Under the pieces are notes generated by a model that saw only the letters and a program-made list of their open reading frames with translations, was not told the DNA's origin and searched no databases. Position numbers and translations under genes: made by a program. A DNA stretch of 64,000 nt from the NCBI RefSeq assembly GCF_006349365.1, contig NZ_CP040899.1:2170001-2234000 (forward strand). The letters run 5' to 3'. Shown one piece after another: positions 28,278 to 36,813 of the stretch (positions are counted from its first letter, which is position 1; every line of letters starts with the position of its first letter). The DNA comes from Georgenia wutianyii. GTDB lineage: Bacteria > Actinomycetota > Actinomycetes > Actinomycetales > Actinomycetaceae.

Positions 28278-29713
28278 CCGCTGCTCCCGTCGGAGCCCGC
28301 CGGGTACTCACCGAGCGCGACCCGCCCCTCACTCCAGGCCGCGAGCACCGGCTCGACGATCCGCCAGCACTCCTCGGCGACGTCCCCGCGCACCGACAGC
28401 AGCGGGTCGGCCTCGAGCACCCCGGCGAGGACCTCGCCGTATGCGGGCAGGTCGCCCTCGCCGAAGCTCGTCGAGAGGATGACGCGGTCCAGGCTCCACG
28501 GGTCGCCGGTGCCGTTGACGTCGAGCTCGAGGTCGAGACACTCCGGCCCGAGCCCGATGCGCAGCCGGGTCGGCTGGGAGGTCCCGGTGAGCCCGAGCGG
28601 CAGGTGCGGCACGGGCTTGAACGTCACCAGCGCCTCCTTGCGCGTGGGCGACACCCCCTTCGCCGACCGCAGCGTGAACGGCACGCCCTTCCACCGCCAG
28701 CTGTCGATGAAGAACGTCACCTCGGCGAGCGTCTCCGTGCCGCGCTCCGGGTCCACGCCCGGCTCCTCCGCGTACGCGGGCAGGTCCCGCGCCCCCACCT
28801 GCCCGGCGCCGTAGCGGGCGCGGCGGCTGTAGATCTCCGGGTCCCCAGCCCGCGTCGCGCGCAGCACCTCGGCGATCCGGTCGCGCACGTCGCGCTCCCC
28901 CAGCGTCGTCGGCGGGTCCATGGTGATGAGCGCGAGGACCTGGAGCAGGTGGCTCTGGATCATGTCCCGCAGCGCACCGGAGCGGTCGTAGTAGCGGGCG
29001 CGGCCCTCGAGCGCGAGGTCCTCGTCGTAGACGATGTCGACCCGCTCCACGTGGGTCGCGTTCCACACCGGCTCGAAGATGCGGTTGGCGAAGCGGAACC
29101 CGAGGATGTTGAGCACGGTGCTCTTGCCGAGGAAGTGGTCCACCCGGTGGACCTGGTCCTCGGGCACCAGCCCGGCGACGACCTCGTTGAGCCGCCGCGC
29201 GGACTCCAGGTCGGTGCCGAACGGCTTCTCGATGATGAGCCGCGTGCCCTCCGGCAGCCCGATCTCCTGGAGGGCGAGGCACGCCTGCTCGGTGATCGCG
29301 GGCGGCAGCGCGAAGTAGATGACGATCGGCCCGTCGCACAGGCTGAGCAGACGCCGCAGCTCGAGGGGGTCGGTGACGTCGGCCTGAAGGTAGACGGACT
29401 CCTCCTCCAGCCGCCTGAGCGTGTCCCTCCCGGGCTCCTCCTCCAGCGGCGCGAACTGCTCCCACGGCGCCATCTCGATGCTCGGCTGGGCGACGAAGAC
29501 CTCGCGCAGCCGGGCGCGCCACTGCTCGTCGTCCCAGTCGTCCACGCCCGCCCCCACGAGCCGCAGGTCGGGGTGGATCCCCGTCGCGAGCAGCCTGCCG
29601 AGCCCCGGCAGGAGCAGCCTCCCGGCGAGGTCCCCGCTGCCCCCGAGCACGAGCAGCGTGCGCGTGCCCTCCGCCTTCCGGACCTCTGTCCGGCTCACGA
29701 CCTCAGCTGCCAC
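28274..29713 (-). CDS. zwf: Glucose-6-phosphate dehydrogenase
   Basis: Protein of 479 residues. It oxidises glucose-6-phosphate to 6-phosphogluconolactone with NADP. Motifs are the N-terminal Rossmann GGSGDLAGRLLLPGL, IIEKPFGTDLESA, and the active-site RVDHFLGKSTVLNIL (catalytic His; the common form is RIDHYLGK). I chose GTG 29713 because GAGGAG lies 5 bases upstream; another GTG is 6 bases further up. No tal, opcA or gnd gene is next to it, unlike the usual actinobacterial pentose phosphate cluster, so this may be a second, specialised copy. The small Cys protein gene overlaps its stop. Confidence 0.9.
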   Translation of the reverse strand: MAAEVVSRTEVRKAEGTRTLLVLGGSGDLAGRLLLPGLGRLLATGIHPDLRLVGAGVDDWDDEQWRARLREVFVAQPSIEMAPWEQFAPLEEEPGRDTLRRLEEESVYLQADVTDPLELRRLLSLCDGPIVIYFALPPAITEQACLALQEIGLPEGTRLIIEKPFGTDLESARRLNEVVAGLVPEDQVHRVDHFLGKSTVLNILGFRFANRIFEPVWNATHVERVDIVYDEDLALEGRARYYDRSGALRDMIQSHLLQVLALITMDPPTTLGERDVRDRIAEVLRATRAGDPEIYSRRARYGAGQVGARDLPAYAEEPGVDPERGTETLAEVTFFIDSWRWKGVPFTLRSAKGVSPTRKEALVTFKPVPHLPLGLTGTSQPTRLRIGLGPECLDLELDVNGTGDPWSLDRVILSTSFGEGDLPAYGEVLAGVLEADPLLSVRGDVAEECWRIVEPVLAAWSEGRVALGEYPAGSDGSSG

Positions 29714-29885
29714 GGGCACTCCTCACCGCCGTGGGCACCCCGGCGGCACCCCCTCTCCGTCCATCATTCACCCCTCGCCCGGGCCCCGTCCCCGCATCCG
29801 GCCCCCGGGCGTCGCGCCGGGGTGCGCTCCCGCCCCGGCCCACCTAGCGTCGAACGAACCCCCGCACCCGACCCGGAGGAACCCC

Positions 29886-30545
29886 ATGTCGAACGTGACC
29901 ATCATCGGCGGCCACGGCAAGGTCGCCCTCCTGCTCGCCCCGCTGCTCACCGAGCGCGGCGACACCGTGACCAGCGTCTTCCGCAACCCCGACCACACCT
30001 CCGACGTCGCGGCCACCGGCGCGGACGCCGTCGTCGCCGACGTCGAGCGCCTCTCCCGCGACGAGCTCGCCGAGCTGCTCCAGGGCGCGGACGCCGTCGT
30101 GTGGAGCGCCGGCGCCGGGGGCGGGAACGCGGCACGGACCTTCGCCGTCGACCGCGACGCCGCCGTCCGCACCATCGACGCCGCGAAGCAGGCGGGCGTG
30201 CGCCGCTTCGTCATGGTGTCCTACGTGGGCGCCGGCCAGGACCACGGCGTGCCGCAGGACAACCCGTTCTACGCCTACGCCCAGGCCAAGGCGGACGCCG
30301 ACGACCACCTGCGCGCCTCCGGCCTCGACTGGACGATCGTCGCCCCCGGCGCCCTCACCCTCGAGGAGCCCACCGGCCGCATCGACCTCGTGACCAAGGG
30401 CGACGGCGGAGCGCACGAGACGTCGCGCGCGAACGTCGCCCGGGTGGTCGCCGCGGCGCTCACCGAGCCCGCGACCGTCGGCCGGATGATCGAGTTCTCC
30501 GACGGCGACACCCCGATCGAGGAGGCGCTCACCGCGCACGGCTGA
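29886..30545 (+). CDS. NAD(P)-binding atypical SDR-family protein
   Basis: Protein of 219 residues from ATG 29886, preceded by GGAGGAAC. The N-terminal VTIIGGHGKVALLLAPLL is a modified Rossmann glycine motif, followed by ADVERLSRDELAELLQGADAVVWSAG and YAQAKADADDHLRASGLDWTIVAPGALT. It fits the atypical SDR group 5 (NmrA/YwnB-like), which often lacks a full catalytic tetrad and may act as a redox sensor or epimerase-like enzyme. It stands alone, with a strong terminator after it. Confidence 0.85.
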   Translation: MSNVTIIGGHGKVALLLAPLLTERGDTVTSVFRNPDHTSDVAATGADAVVADVERLSRDELAELLQGADAVVWSAGAGGGNAARTFAVDRDAAVRTIDAAKQAGVRRFVMVSYVGAGQDHGVPQDNPFYAYAQAKADADDHLRASGLDWTIVAPGALTLEEPTGRIDLVTKGDGGAHETSRANVARVVAAALTEPATVGRMIEFSDGDTPIEEALTAHG

Positions 30546-30552
30546 GCCAGCG

Positions 30553-30595
30553 CGGCAGTGCCCCGGACCTCACGAGGAGGTCCGGGGCGCTGCCG
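30553..30595. terminator. Bidirectional terminator hairpin
   Basis: CGGCAGTGCCCCGGACCT (30553-30570) pairs with AGGTCCGGGGCGCTGCCG (30578-30595) at 17 of 18 positions, with a 7-base loop. It lies between the converging SDR and carboxypeptidase genes. Confidence 0.8.
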
Positions 30596-30604
30596 TCCCG
30601 CGGG

Positions 30605-32422
30605 TCAGTCCGTCGTGTAGACGAGCTCGGCCTGCTGGGCCGGGCCGCCGACCGACGGGTTGAGCCGGGTCTTGCCGCACGCGCTGTCGGGCAGCGCCAC
30701 ACGGTTGTTCGCCGGCCCGTAGAGCCGCTGGGCCGAGACCCACGGCTCAGCGGCGTCGCCGTCGAGCAGGAGCGGGATGAGGCCGCGCTGGTCCTGGGTC
30801 AGCGGGACCATGTAGCCGCGAGCCCGCTCCTGGACCCGCCAGCCGTGCGCCTCGATCCGCTCGGCGACCGTCGTCGGGAACCCGGGCGGGCTGTCCTCCC
30901 GCACGCCGTGGTACTGCTCCTCGGTGAGGAGGTAGCCACAGACCGGGGCGTCGAGGATCTGCTCCGGGCCGGGGACCTCCGGGTTCGGCGGGGCCTCACC
31001 GGGGTGCGGCGCCGGGAACGGGTCCACCGTGTAGGCGCCGCGGAAGACGATCGGCCCGCGGTTGAGCCGCTGCAGCCGGCGCCCCTCCTCGCCCGCCTCC
31101 TCGATCGCGTCCTGGTTGGCGTCGAAGTAGTCGAAGAACTGCTCGAAGGTGTAGATCGCCGAGTAGGTCTTGCGCTTGCGGGCCTCGGGGGTCTGCGAGC
31201 CACCGTCGGCCGGGCGGGTAGGCCCGCCGGCGCTGCGCGCCTCGAGCAGCACGCCGACGATGTTCTTCAGACCCAGGGTGTTGCGCAGGATCGTCTCCTG
31301 GCTCTGGCCCACCGTGCTGCCCCCCTCACAGCCGTAGGGACAGAACCACCAGCCGTCCTCCGAGCCCCGCTCGTACAGCCAGTTCTCCACGAGGTCCTTG
31401 CTCTGCCCGAAGACCGGCTCAGGGACGTTGAGGTGGCGCGGGAAGAGGATCGGCAGGTCGCCCGCCTGGTTGTTGCCGTACTCGTGCCCGTCGAACGCGG
31501 CGTCGGGCTGGTAGTCGCGCAGCATCGCGGTGAACGCGAACGTCTCGGGCTGCCGGATGAGGGAGAAGTCGCGGTTGAGGTCCTGGCCGGTGGCGTTGCC
31601 GCGCTGGTTGAGCGCCCGCCCGTCACCGTTGATCGACGGGACGAGGAGCACGGTCGCGTCGGACAGCAGGTCCATGGTGCGCTCGTCGTCGTCGAACGCG
31701 AGCTTGCGCGCGAGGATCAGGCACGCCTCGCGGGAGGACGGCTCGTTGCCGTGGACGTTGCAGTTGACCAGCGCCGTCGCCCCAGCGGCGACCTCCTCCG
31801 CCGTCTCGGGCGGGCTCGGGTAGCCGATGACGAACATGTTGATCGGGCGCCCCTGGAGCGTCTGCCCGATCTCGACGACGCGCACCCGGTCGCTCAGCTC
31901 GTCGATCTGCGCCGTGTAGGCCTGCTCCTCGACGTCGGTGGTGAACCGCGCGGCGGCCTCGAGCTCCCAGCCGGTGCGCAGGCCCTCCCCCGGCGTGTCC
32001 GGGTCGCCCCAGTGCGGCAGGGTCGTGTCGTGGACCGGCTCGGAGAACCCCTCGCCGGGGATGCCGACCCGCCAGCGGAACCTGTCGCCCGGGTCGAAGT
32101 TCGCGTCGGCGAAGGTCGGGACCTCGTGGTCGACCTGCCGGTTGGGCCGCCACAGGCCGGTGATCACCGGCTCCCCGACCGGCTCGTCGTTCTCGTCGAC
32201 CTCGGTGCGCTCGATCTGGTACTCGCTCACCCCGTCGACCGGTTCCCACCTCAGCGTGGCGAACCCGTACTGCTGCTCCACCTCCAGGCCCTCCACCTGC
32301 GCGGGCACCTGTGCCAGCGAGGGTGGGGCGGCGAACAAGGAGGCGATGAGCGCGGCGCCGGCCGCACCCCCCGTGAACAGGCGGACCCGGCGGCCCGTCA
32401 ACGCTGTCGAACGTCTTTGCAT
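30605..32422 (-). CDS. Secreted M14-family zinc carboxypeptidase
   Basis: Protein of 605 residues. A basic N-terminus and hydrophobic segment (AALIASLFAAPPSLA) form a signal peptide. Residues about 38-130 look like a fibronectin type III domain (FATLRWEPVDGVSEYQIER). The M14 domain follows: zinc ligands in NVHGNEPSSRE (HxxE), substrate residues in GQDLNRDFSL, a likely third ligand His in DGHEYGNN, and the catalytic Glu in LLEARS. It should trim C-terminal residues from extracellular peptides. The C-terminal 150 residues are less typical. It stands alone with its own upstream region. Confidence 0.87.
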   Translation of the reverse strand: MQRRSTALTGRRVRLFTGGAAGAALIASLFAAPPSLAQVPAQVEGLEVEQQYGFATLRWEPVDGVSEYQIERTEVDENDEPVGEPVITGLWRPNRQVDHEVPTFADANFDPGDRFRWRVGIPGEGFSEPVHDTTLPHWGDPDTPGEGLRTGWELEAAARFTTDVEEQAYTAQIDELSDRVRVVEIGQTLQGRPINMFVIGYPSPPETAEEVAAGATALVNCNVHGNEPSSREACLILARKLAFDDDERTMDLLSDATVLLVPSINGDGRALNQRGNATGQDLNRDFSLIRQPETFAFTAMLRDYQPDAAFDGHEYGNNQAGDLPILFPRHLNVPEPVFGQSKDLVENWLYERGSEDGWWFCPYGCEGGSTVGQSQETILRNTLGLKNIVGVLLEARSAGGPTRPADGGSQTPEARKRKTYSAIYTFEQFFDYFDANQDAIEEAGEEGRRLQRLNRGPIVFRGAYTVDPFPAPHPGEAPPNPEVPGPEQILDAPVCGYLLTEEQYHGVREDSPPGFPTTVAERIEAHGWRVQERARGYMVPLTQDQRGLIPLLLDGDAAEPWVSAQRLYGPANNRVALPDSACGKTRLNPSVGGPAQQAELVYTTD

Positions 32423-32902
32423 GTCTTTCGTTCCTCATCTGCTCGGCGTGCTGGTCGCAAGCGGACGTGCGAGTACCACCCCCTCCCCGGGCACGGGGAG
32501 GCGTGGCGCGACGAGGACGAGAACGACCACAGACCCTGCACACCCCCCGATGCGTCGTACGTGCCGTTCACGCACCCAGGCCGTCGTTGGCCGTGGCGGG
32601 TCCGTGAATTCGGACGTTAACGGCAGGGCTAGCGCCCGTCAAGGAATGGTCACGTCGTGGGCACCGGGAGGGCGCCCGGACGGGCGGCGGTGTCGGTGAC
32701 GGGGGGCACTGTCCGATGACGGAAGATCTGAGGCCCTTCCGGGGTTGGGGACAGGGTCGTGGCGACACGGCGGAAGAAAAGTGTGGCCCCCACGCGGGAC
32801 CGCAGACCTAGACTGCTCGCCGGTTCGCGCGGCAGCACCCGACGGTGCCCCCGCGCACCGCGGGGCAGCGCGGCCACGTCCGACCCACCAGCAGGAGGCC
32901 CC
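32423..32902. promoter_or_regulatory. 480-base divergent intergenic region
   Basis: It separates the start of the carboxypeptidase gene (minus) from that of a transporter (plus). Plus-strand candidates for the transporter are TAGACT near 32810 with GC-rich flanks; around 32605-32625 the more AT-rich GAATTCGGACGTTAACGG could hold a promoter. I see no RNA gene, riboswitch or convincing reading frame, and open frames here lack codon bias. Confidence 0.35.
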
Positions 32903-34387
32903 ATGACCGTCGACCAGCAGCAACCCGCCGGCCGGGTCGAGGCACCCGCCGCGGACGCGCCCGTGCCCTCCCAGGTCAAGCTCGTCATCGGGGTGCTGCT
33001 CGTCGCCTCGTTCGTCATGATCCTCAACGAGACCGTGATGAGCGTGGCGATCCCACGCCTCATGGACGAGTTCGCCGTCACCGCGGCCACCGCCCAGTGG
33101 CTCACCACGGCGTTCATGCTCACCATGGCCGTCGTCATCCCGACCACCGGCCTCATCCTCACCCGCTTCTCCACCCGCTCGGTGTTCCTCGCGGCGATGG
33201 GGACGTTCACGGCCGGGACCGCGCTCGCGGCGCTCGCGCCGGTGTTCCCGGTGCTCGTCCTCGCCCGGGTGGTGCAGGCGAGCGGGACCGCGGTCATGCT
33301 GCCGCTGCTCATCACGACCGTGCTCACGTTCGTGCCGGTCTCGCGCCGCGGCCGCACGATGGGCCTGATCTCCATCGTCATCGCCGTCGCCCCGGCCACC
33401 GGGCCGACGTTCTCCGGCTTCATCCTCAGCAACTTCGGCTGGCGGTGGATCTTCCTCGCCGTGCTCCCGATCGCAGCGCTCGCGCTCGTCATCGGCGGCT
33501 CGCTCGTCAAGAACATCACCACGCCGCGCGCCGTACCTTTCGACGCGCTGTCGATCCTCCTGTCCGCCACCGCGTTCGGCGGCCTCATCTACGGGCTGAG
33601 CAGCATCGGGGAGTCGACCGAGGGGCACGCCGCCGTGCCGCCGGTCGTCCCGCTCGTCGTCGGCGCGGCAGCGCTCACCGTCTTCGTGTGGCGCCAGCTC
33701 GGGCTGCAGCGGCGTGACGCCGCCCTCCTGGACCTGCGCCCGTTCCGGTCGCGGACCTTCAGCGTGGGCGTCGGGATGATGCTCATCTCGATGGGCGCGC
33801 TGTTCGGCACCCTCATCCTGCTGCCGATCTTCCTGCAGAACGTCATGGGGCTGAGCACGCTGGAGACCGGTCTCGTGCTGCTCCCCGGCGGTCTGACGAT
33901 GGGTCTCATCGCCCCGCTCGTCGGGCGCCTGTTCGACCGGGTGGGACCGCGCCCGCTCGTCGTGCCCGGATCCGTCGCCGTCGCGACCGCGCTCGCGCTC
34001 ATGACGCTGCTCGGCTCCGGGAGCGAGACGTGGCACGTCGTGCTCGTGCACGTCCTGCTGAGCATCGGGCTCGGGTTCCTCATGACCCCGCTCATGACGT
34101 CGGCCCTCGGGTCGGTGGAGCCCGCGCTGTACTCCCACGGCAGCGCGATCATGAACACGCTCCAGCAGCTCGCCGGCGGTGCCGGCACGGCCCTGTTCAT
34201 CACCGTGATGTCCACCCGGACCGCCGACGGCGTGGCCGAGGGCCTGGACCCGGTGGCTGCCCAGGCCGCGGGCATCCACGACGCGTTCCTCTGGGGCGCG
34301 GGCCTGGCCGTCGTCGCCGTCGCGGTCTCCTTCCTCGTCCGCAAGCCCGTCACCCCGGCTGACGAGCCCGCAGCCGACCACCGCTGA
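32903..34387 (+). CDS. MFS efflux transporter, DHA2 type
   Basis: Protein of 494 residues. ATG 32903 is chosen for AGGAGG 6 bases upstream. Helix 1 carries ILNETVMSVAIPRLMDEF, the DHA2 motif with Glu in place of Asp; other features are ARVVQASGTAVMLPLL, AVAPATGPTFSGFIL (motif C) and about fourteen hydrophobic segments. This resembles the EmrB/LmrB branch, which exports drugs or lincomycin-like compounds. The 18-bp repeat array starts just after its stop, between it and the converging M15 peptidase gene. Confidence 0.9.
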   Translation: MTVDQQQPAGRVEAPAADAPVPSQVKLVIGVLLVASFVMILNETVMSVAIPRLMDEFAVTAATAQWLTTAFMLTMAVVIPTTGLILTRFSTRSVFLAAMGTFTAGTALAALAPVFPVLVLARVVQASGTAVMLPLLITTVLTFVPVSRRGRTMGLISIVIAVAPATGPTFSGFILSNFGWRWIFLAVLPIAALALVIGGSLVKNITTPRAVPFDALSILLSATAFGGLIYGLSSIGESTEGHAAVPPVVPLVVGAAALTVFVWRQLGLQRRDAALLDLRPFRSRTFSVGVGMMLISMGALFGTLILLPIFLQNVMGLSTLETGLVLLPGGLTMGLIAPLVGRLFDRVGPRPLVVPGSVAVATALALMTLLGSGSETWHVVLVHVLLSIGLGFLMTPLMTSALGSVEPALYSHGSAIMNTLQQLAGGAGTALFITVMSTRTADGVAEGLDPVAAQAAGIHDAFLWGAGLAVVAVAVSFLVRKPVTPADEPAADHR

Positions 34388-34403
34388 CGCCACCCCCTCC
34401 CGC

Positions 34404-34500
34404 GAGAGCCGACTTTCGCGCGAGAGCCGACTTCCGCCGTCGTCGTGCGGAAGTCGGCTCTCGCGCACACGTCGGCTCTCGTGCAGAACTCCGCTCTCGC
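34404..34500. repeat. 18-bp GAGAGCCGACTTCC repeats, inverted pair (array 1)
   Basis: Two forward units (about 34405-34438) face three reverse units (34446-34500). The central pair forms a perfect hairpin: GCGCGAGAGCCGACTTCCGC, loop CGTCGTCGT, GCGGAAGTCGGCTCTCGCGC. The array lies between converging genes and could end transcription in both directions. It belongs to the same repeat family as the arrays at 45366, 57915 and 63095. Confidence 0.85.
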
Positions 34501-34548
34501 GAGGGTGTCCGCACGTGCGGGCGGGCGGGGTGTGCTGGGGGCGGGCGG

Positions 34549-35154
34549 TCAGGGCCTCACGCGGTCGGGGTAGAAGGCCCAGTGCCAGGTCTCGCGCGGT
34601 GTGTCCTCCACGAACCCGAACCGCTCCCCGTTCACGCGCATCCACTGCAGCGCCTCACCGTTCAGCCGGAGGTCCACGGCCATCCCCCACCCGTGCCGGC
34701 TGGTCCCGGGGACGGCTGCGAGGCCACCCTGCGGGTACAGGCCCAGCTCACCGGCGAGCTCCACCTGACGCTCGTGGGTGCGGTAGGAGTCGTTGATCCC
34801 GATCGTCACGCCGTCGGCAGCAGCCGCGGCGAGCAGGTCCTCGAACTTCTGCGCCGCGGGTGCCCACAGGTGGTGCCCCGTGTCGCCGACCGGTGCCAAC
34901 GCGGACATCGGGACCTTCCCGTTGCCGTACACGGCGAGATCCGCCGGTACCCCGTCCGCGTCGAGCACGGCGGGCACGGACGCCGGGGCCGTCGGGTCGA
35001 GCACACCGGCCGGCGCGAGCTCCGAGAGCGCCCGGGTGAACAGCGCCTCGAAGGCAGCCGCCGTACCCGCGGCTGCGGGCCGCGGCGGCGCGAGCGTCGT
35101 CAGCTGTGCCTGGATCCCCGCGATGCGCTGGGAGATCGAGACGATCCCGTCCAT
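34549..35154 (-). CDS. M15-family D-Ala-D-Ala carboxypeptidase-like (VanY) peptidase
   Basis: Protein of 201 residues. ATG 35154 (MDGIVSISQRIAGIQAQL) is preferred, because GAGAAGG lies 9 bases upstream; a GTG at 35163 abuts that site. Zinc motif SRHGWGMAVDL (HxxxxxxD) and the ETWHW motif match the M15B/VanY group, which cleaves peptidoglycan stem peptides. No signal peptide is visible; the N-terminal 25 residues resemble those of wall hydrolases linked to flagella, although no flagellar genes are in view. The export route is unclear. Confidence 0.83.
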   Translation of the reverse strand: MDGIVSISQRIAGIQAQLTTLAPPRPAAAGTAAAFEALFTRALSELAPAGVLDPTAPASVPAVLDADGVPADLAVYGNGKVPMSALAPVGDTGHHLWAPAAQKFEDLLAAAAADGVTIGINDSYRTHERQVELAGELGLYPQGGLAAVPGTSRHGWGMAVDLRLNGEALQWMRVNGERFGFVEDTPRETWHWAFYPDRVRP

Positions 35155-35328
35155 TCGTGCCACCCTTCTCCGGCCCTTCTATCGGCACCCTGGACCGCGG
35201 GATGAGCCGTTCCCCACCCGAACGGCCCCGACGACCCGCACGCGACTCCCCCGGGCGGACCACGCCGACAGCCGGTCCGCGCCGCGAACCTCCTCCCCCC
35301 GGGCAGCCCAGGATCGTCCGTCCGCCGG

Positions 35329-36009
35329 ATGATCCCGCGGACGATGAGTGGCATCGTGGCCGGCGTGCCCCAGCTGACCACCGAGCGATCGACGATCACC
35401 GTGACCCCAGGTCTCGCACTCGGTCTGGCGGCGCTCGCCGCCGCGGCGGTCACGGTGCTCTCCGCCTTCTCCGGTCTGGTCAACGGCCTGGTGGCCGCAG
35501 GAGTCGCCGTCGCGCTCGTCGCGGTCGCCGACCTGGCCATACGCCCACGGCGCGGCGTCCCGCCGCTGTACCACTACGCCCCGGAGGCACCCGAGGAGGC
35601 GCGCGCGCACGGCACCCCGACCACCGCCGTCGTCGAGCACCGCCAGACGCGGAAGGTGCGGGGCGGCGCCACCCTCGTCACGTGGCGCCTCCTCGTCGCA
35701 GGGCACAACGGACGTCCCTACCGGACGACGACGATGGCGACCTGCCCGCACGACGCCGTCCCCACCCACGGCGTCGGCACCGTCGTCGCGGTGCGGGTGC
35801 ACCGCGAGCACGAGGGTGTGGTCGTCGTCGTCGAGGACACCCCCACCGAGCCCCCGCCCACCCGCCCCTCGCGGCCCGTCCGCGAGCTCCCCGGCACGCC
35901 GCGCCCGGAGCACGGCATCGTCACCACCGAGTTCCGCGGCGCACTCCTCCTGCTCGTCCCGCTGCTCCTCGGCGCGCTCACCCCACTCTGCGTGCTCGCG
36001 CTCGCCTAA
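35329..36009 (+). CDS. Hypothetical membrane protein
   Basis: Protein of 226 residues, possibly starting at a later ATG or GTG (35344 or 35359). Two N-terminal hydrophobic segments (ALGLAALAAAAVTVLSAFSGLVNGLVAAGVAVALVAV) and one at the C-terminus (ALLLLVPLLLGALTPLCVLALA) enclose a soluble domain with beta character (GGATLVTWRLLVAGHNGRPYRTTT) that may lie outside the membrane. Family not recognised. The TAA stop overlaps the stop of the converging hydrolase gene. Confidence 0.65.
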   Translation: MIPRTMSGIVAGVPQLTTERSTITVTPGLALGLAALAAAAVTVLSAFSGLVNGLVAAGVAVALVAVADLAIRPRRGVPPLYHYAPEAPEEARAHGTPTTAVVEHRQTRKVRGGATLVTWRLLVAGHNGRPYRTTTMATCPHDAVPTHGVGTVVAVRVHREHEGVVVVVEDTPTEPPPTRPSRPVRELPGTPRPEHGIVTTEFRGALLLLVPLLLGALTPLCVLALA

Positions 36010-36701
36010 CGCACCGGCAGGCGGCGCGCGAGGAAGTCCACCGTCTGCTCCCACGCCTCGGCCCGCGCCCGCTCGTGGACGAACTCGGGCGAGGGGTTGT
36101 CGAAGGCGTGGCCCGCGCCCTCGTGCAGGTGGAGCTCCACCTCCGGCCCGCTGACGGCGGCCCGGATCGCCTCGACCGTCTCCGGCGGGAGGTAGTCGTC
36201 CGCCGTGCCGAAGTGGTGCAGGCTCGGCGCCCGCACCCGCCCGGCCAGCCCCAGCAGCTGCGGCAGCGCGGAGCCGTAGTACGCGACGAGCGCGTCGACC
36301 TCGGCCACCGCGGCGACGTTGAACGCCACTCCCCCGCCGAAGCAGAACCCGACGACCCCGACGCCGCCCTCCACCTCCGGGCGTGCCCGCAGCGTGTCGA
36401 GCGCCGCGACGGCGTCACCCACCGTCTGCTCCCAGTCGAGCTGCGCCACCAGCGCCATCGCCTGCTCGAGGACGTCGTCGCGCGACTCGTCGACCGTCGC
36501 CGCCAGGCGCCAGTACAGCTCCGGCGCGAGGACGACGTAGCCGAGGGCCGCGAGGTCGCGAGCGCGGTCGCGGATGTAGGTCGAGACGCCGAAGATCTCC
36601 TGCAGGAGCAGCAGCCCCGGGCCGCGGCCCGACGGCGGCAGCCACAGGTGGGCCGGCATCCCGCCGTCGGCGAGAGGCACGGTCGTCGTCGCTTCGGCCA
36701 T
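36006..36701 (-). CDS. Dienelactone hydrolase-family protein
   Basis: Protein of 231 residues from ATG 36701, with GAAGGAG upstream. Alpha/beta hydrolase with the nucleophile elbow GFCFGGG (Cys, as in dienelactone hydrolase), acid HFGTADDYLPPE and His in GAGHAFDNP. EIFGVSTYIRDRARDLAALGY is the usual N-terminal DLH sequence. The family opens enol-lactones or other small esters; no aromatic-degradation genes are nearby, so the substrate is open. Cytoplasmic. Confidence 0.9.
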   Translation of the reverse strand: MAEATTTVPLADGGMPAHLWLPPSGRGPGLLLLQEIFGVSTYIRDRARDLAALGYVVLAPELYWRLAATVDESRDDVLEQAMALVAQLDWEQTVGDAVAALDTLRARPEVEGGVGVVGFCFGGGVAFNVAAVAEVDALVAYYGSALPQLLGLAGRVRAPSLHHFGTADDYLPPETVEAIRAAVSGPEVELHLHEGAGHAFDNPSPEFVHERARAEAWEQTVDFLARRLPVR

Positions 36702-36813
36702 GCCGGCTACTCCTTCGTGTCGGTGTCCCGTCACGATACCGGTGCCCGCGGACAGGCCGCCGCGCCACGTCCACGCGGGGCGACGTGGCCGCGGGCGCGG
36801 CGGCCTGTCTCTG

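Noticed and set aside
28604..32620. A 1338-codon open frame on the plus strand across zwf, the SDR gene and the carboxypeptidase gene
   Set aside because: It is the shadow of well-recognised genes; its product is Arg/Pro/His-rich with no family motifs, the usual effect of GC-rich third positions on other frames.
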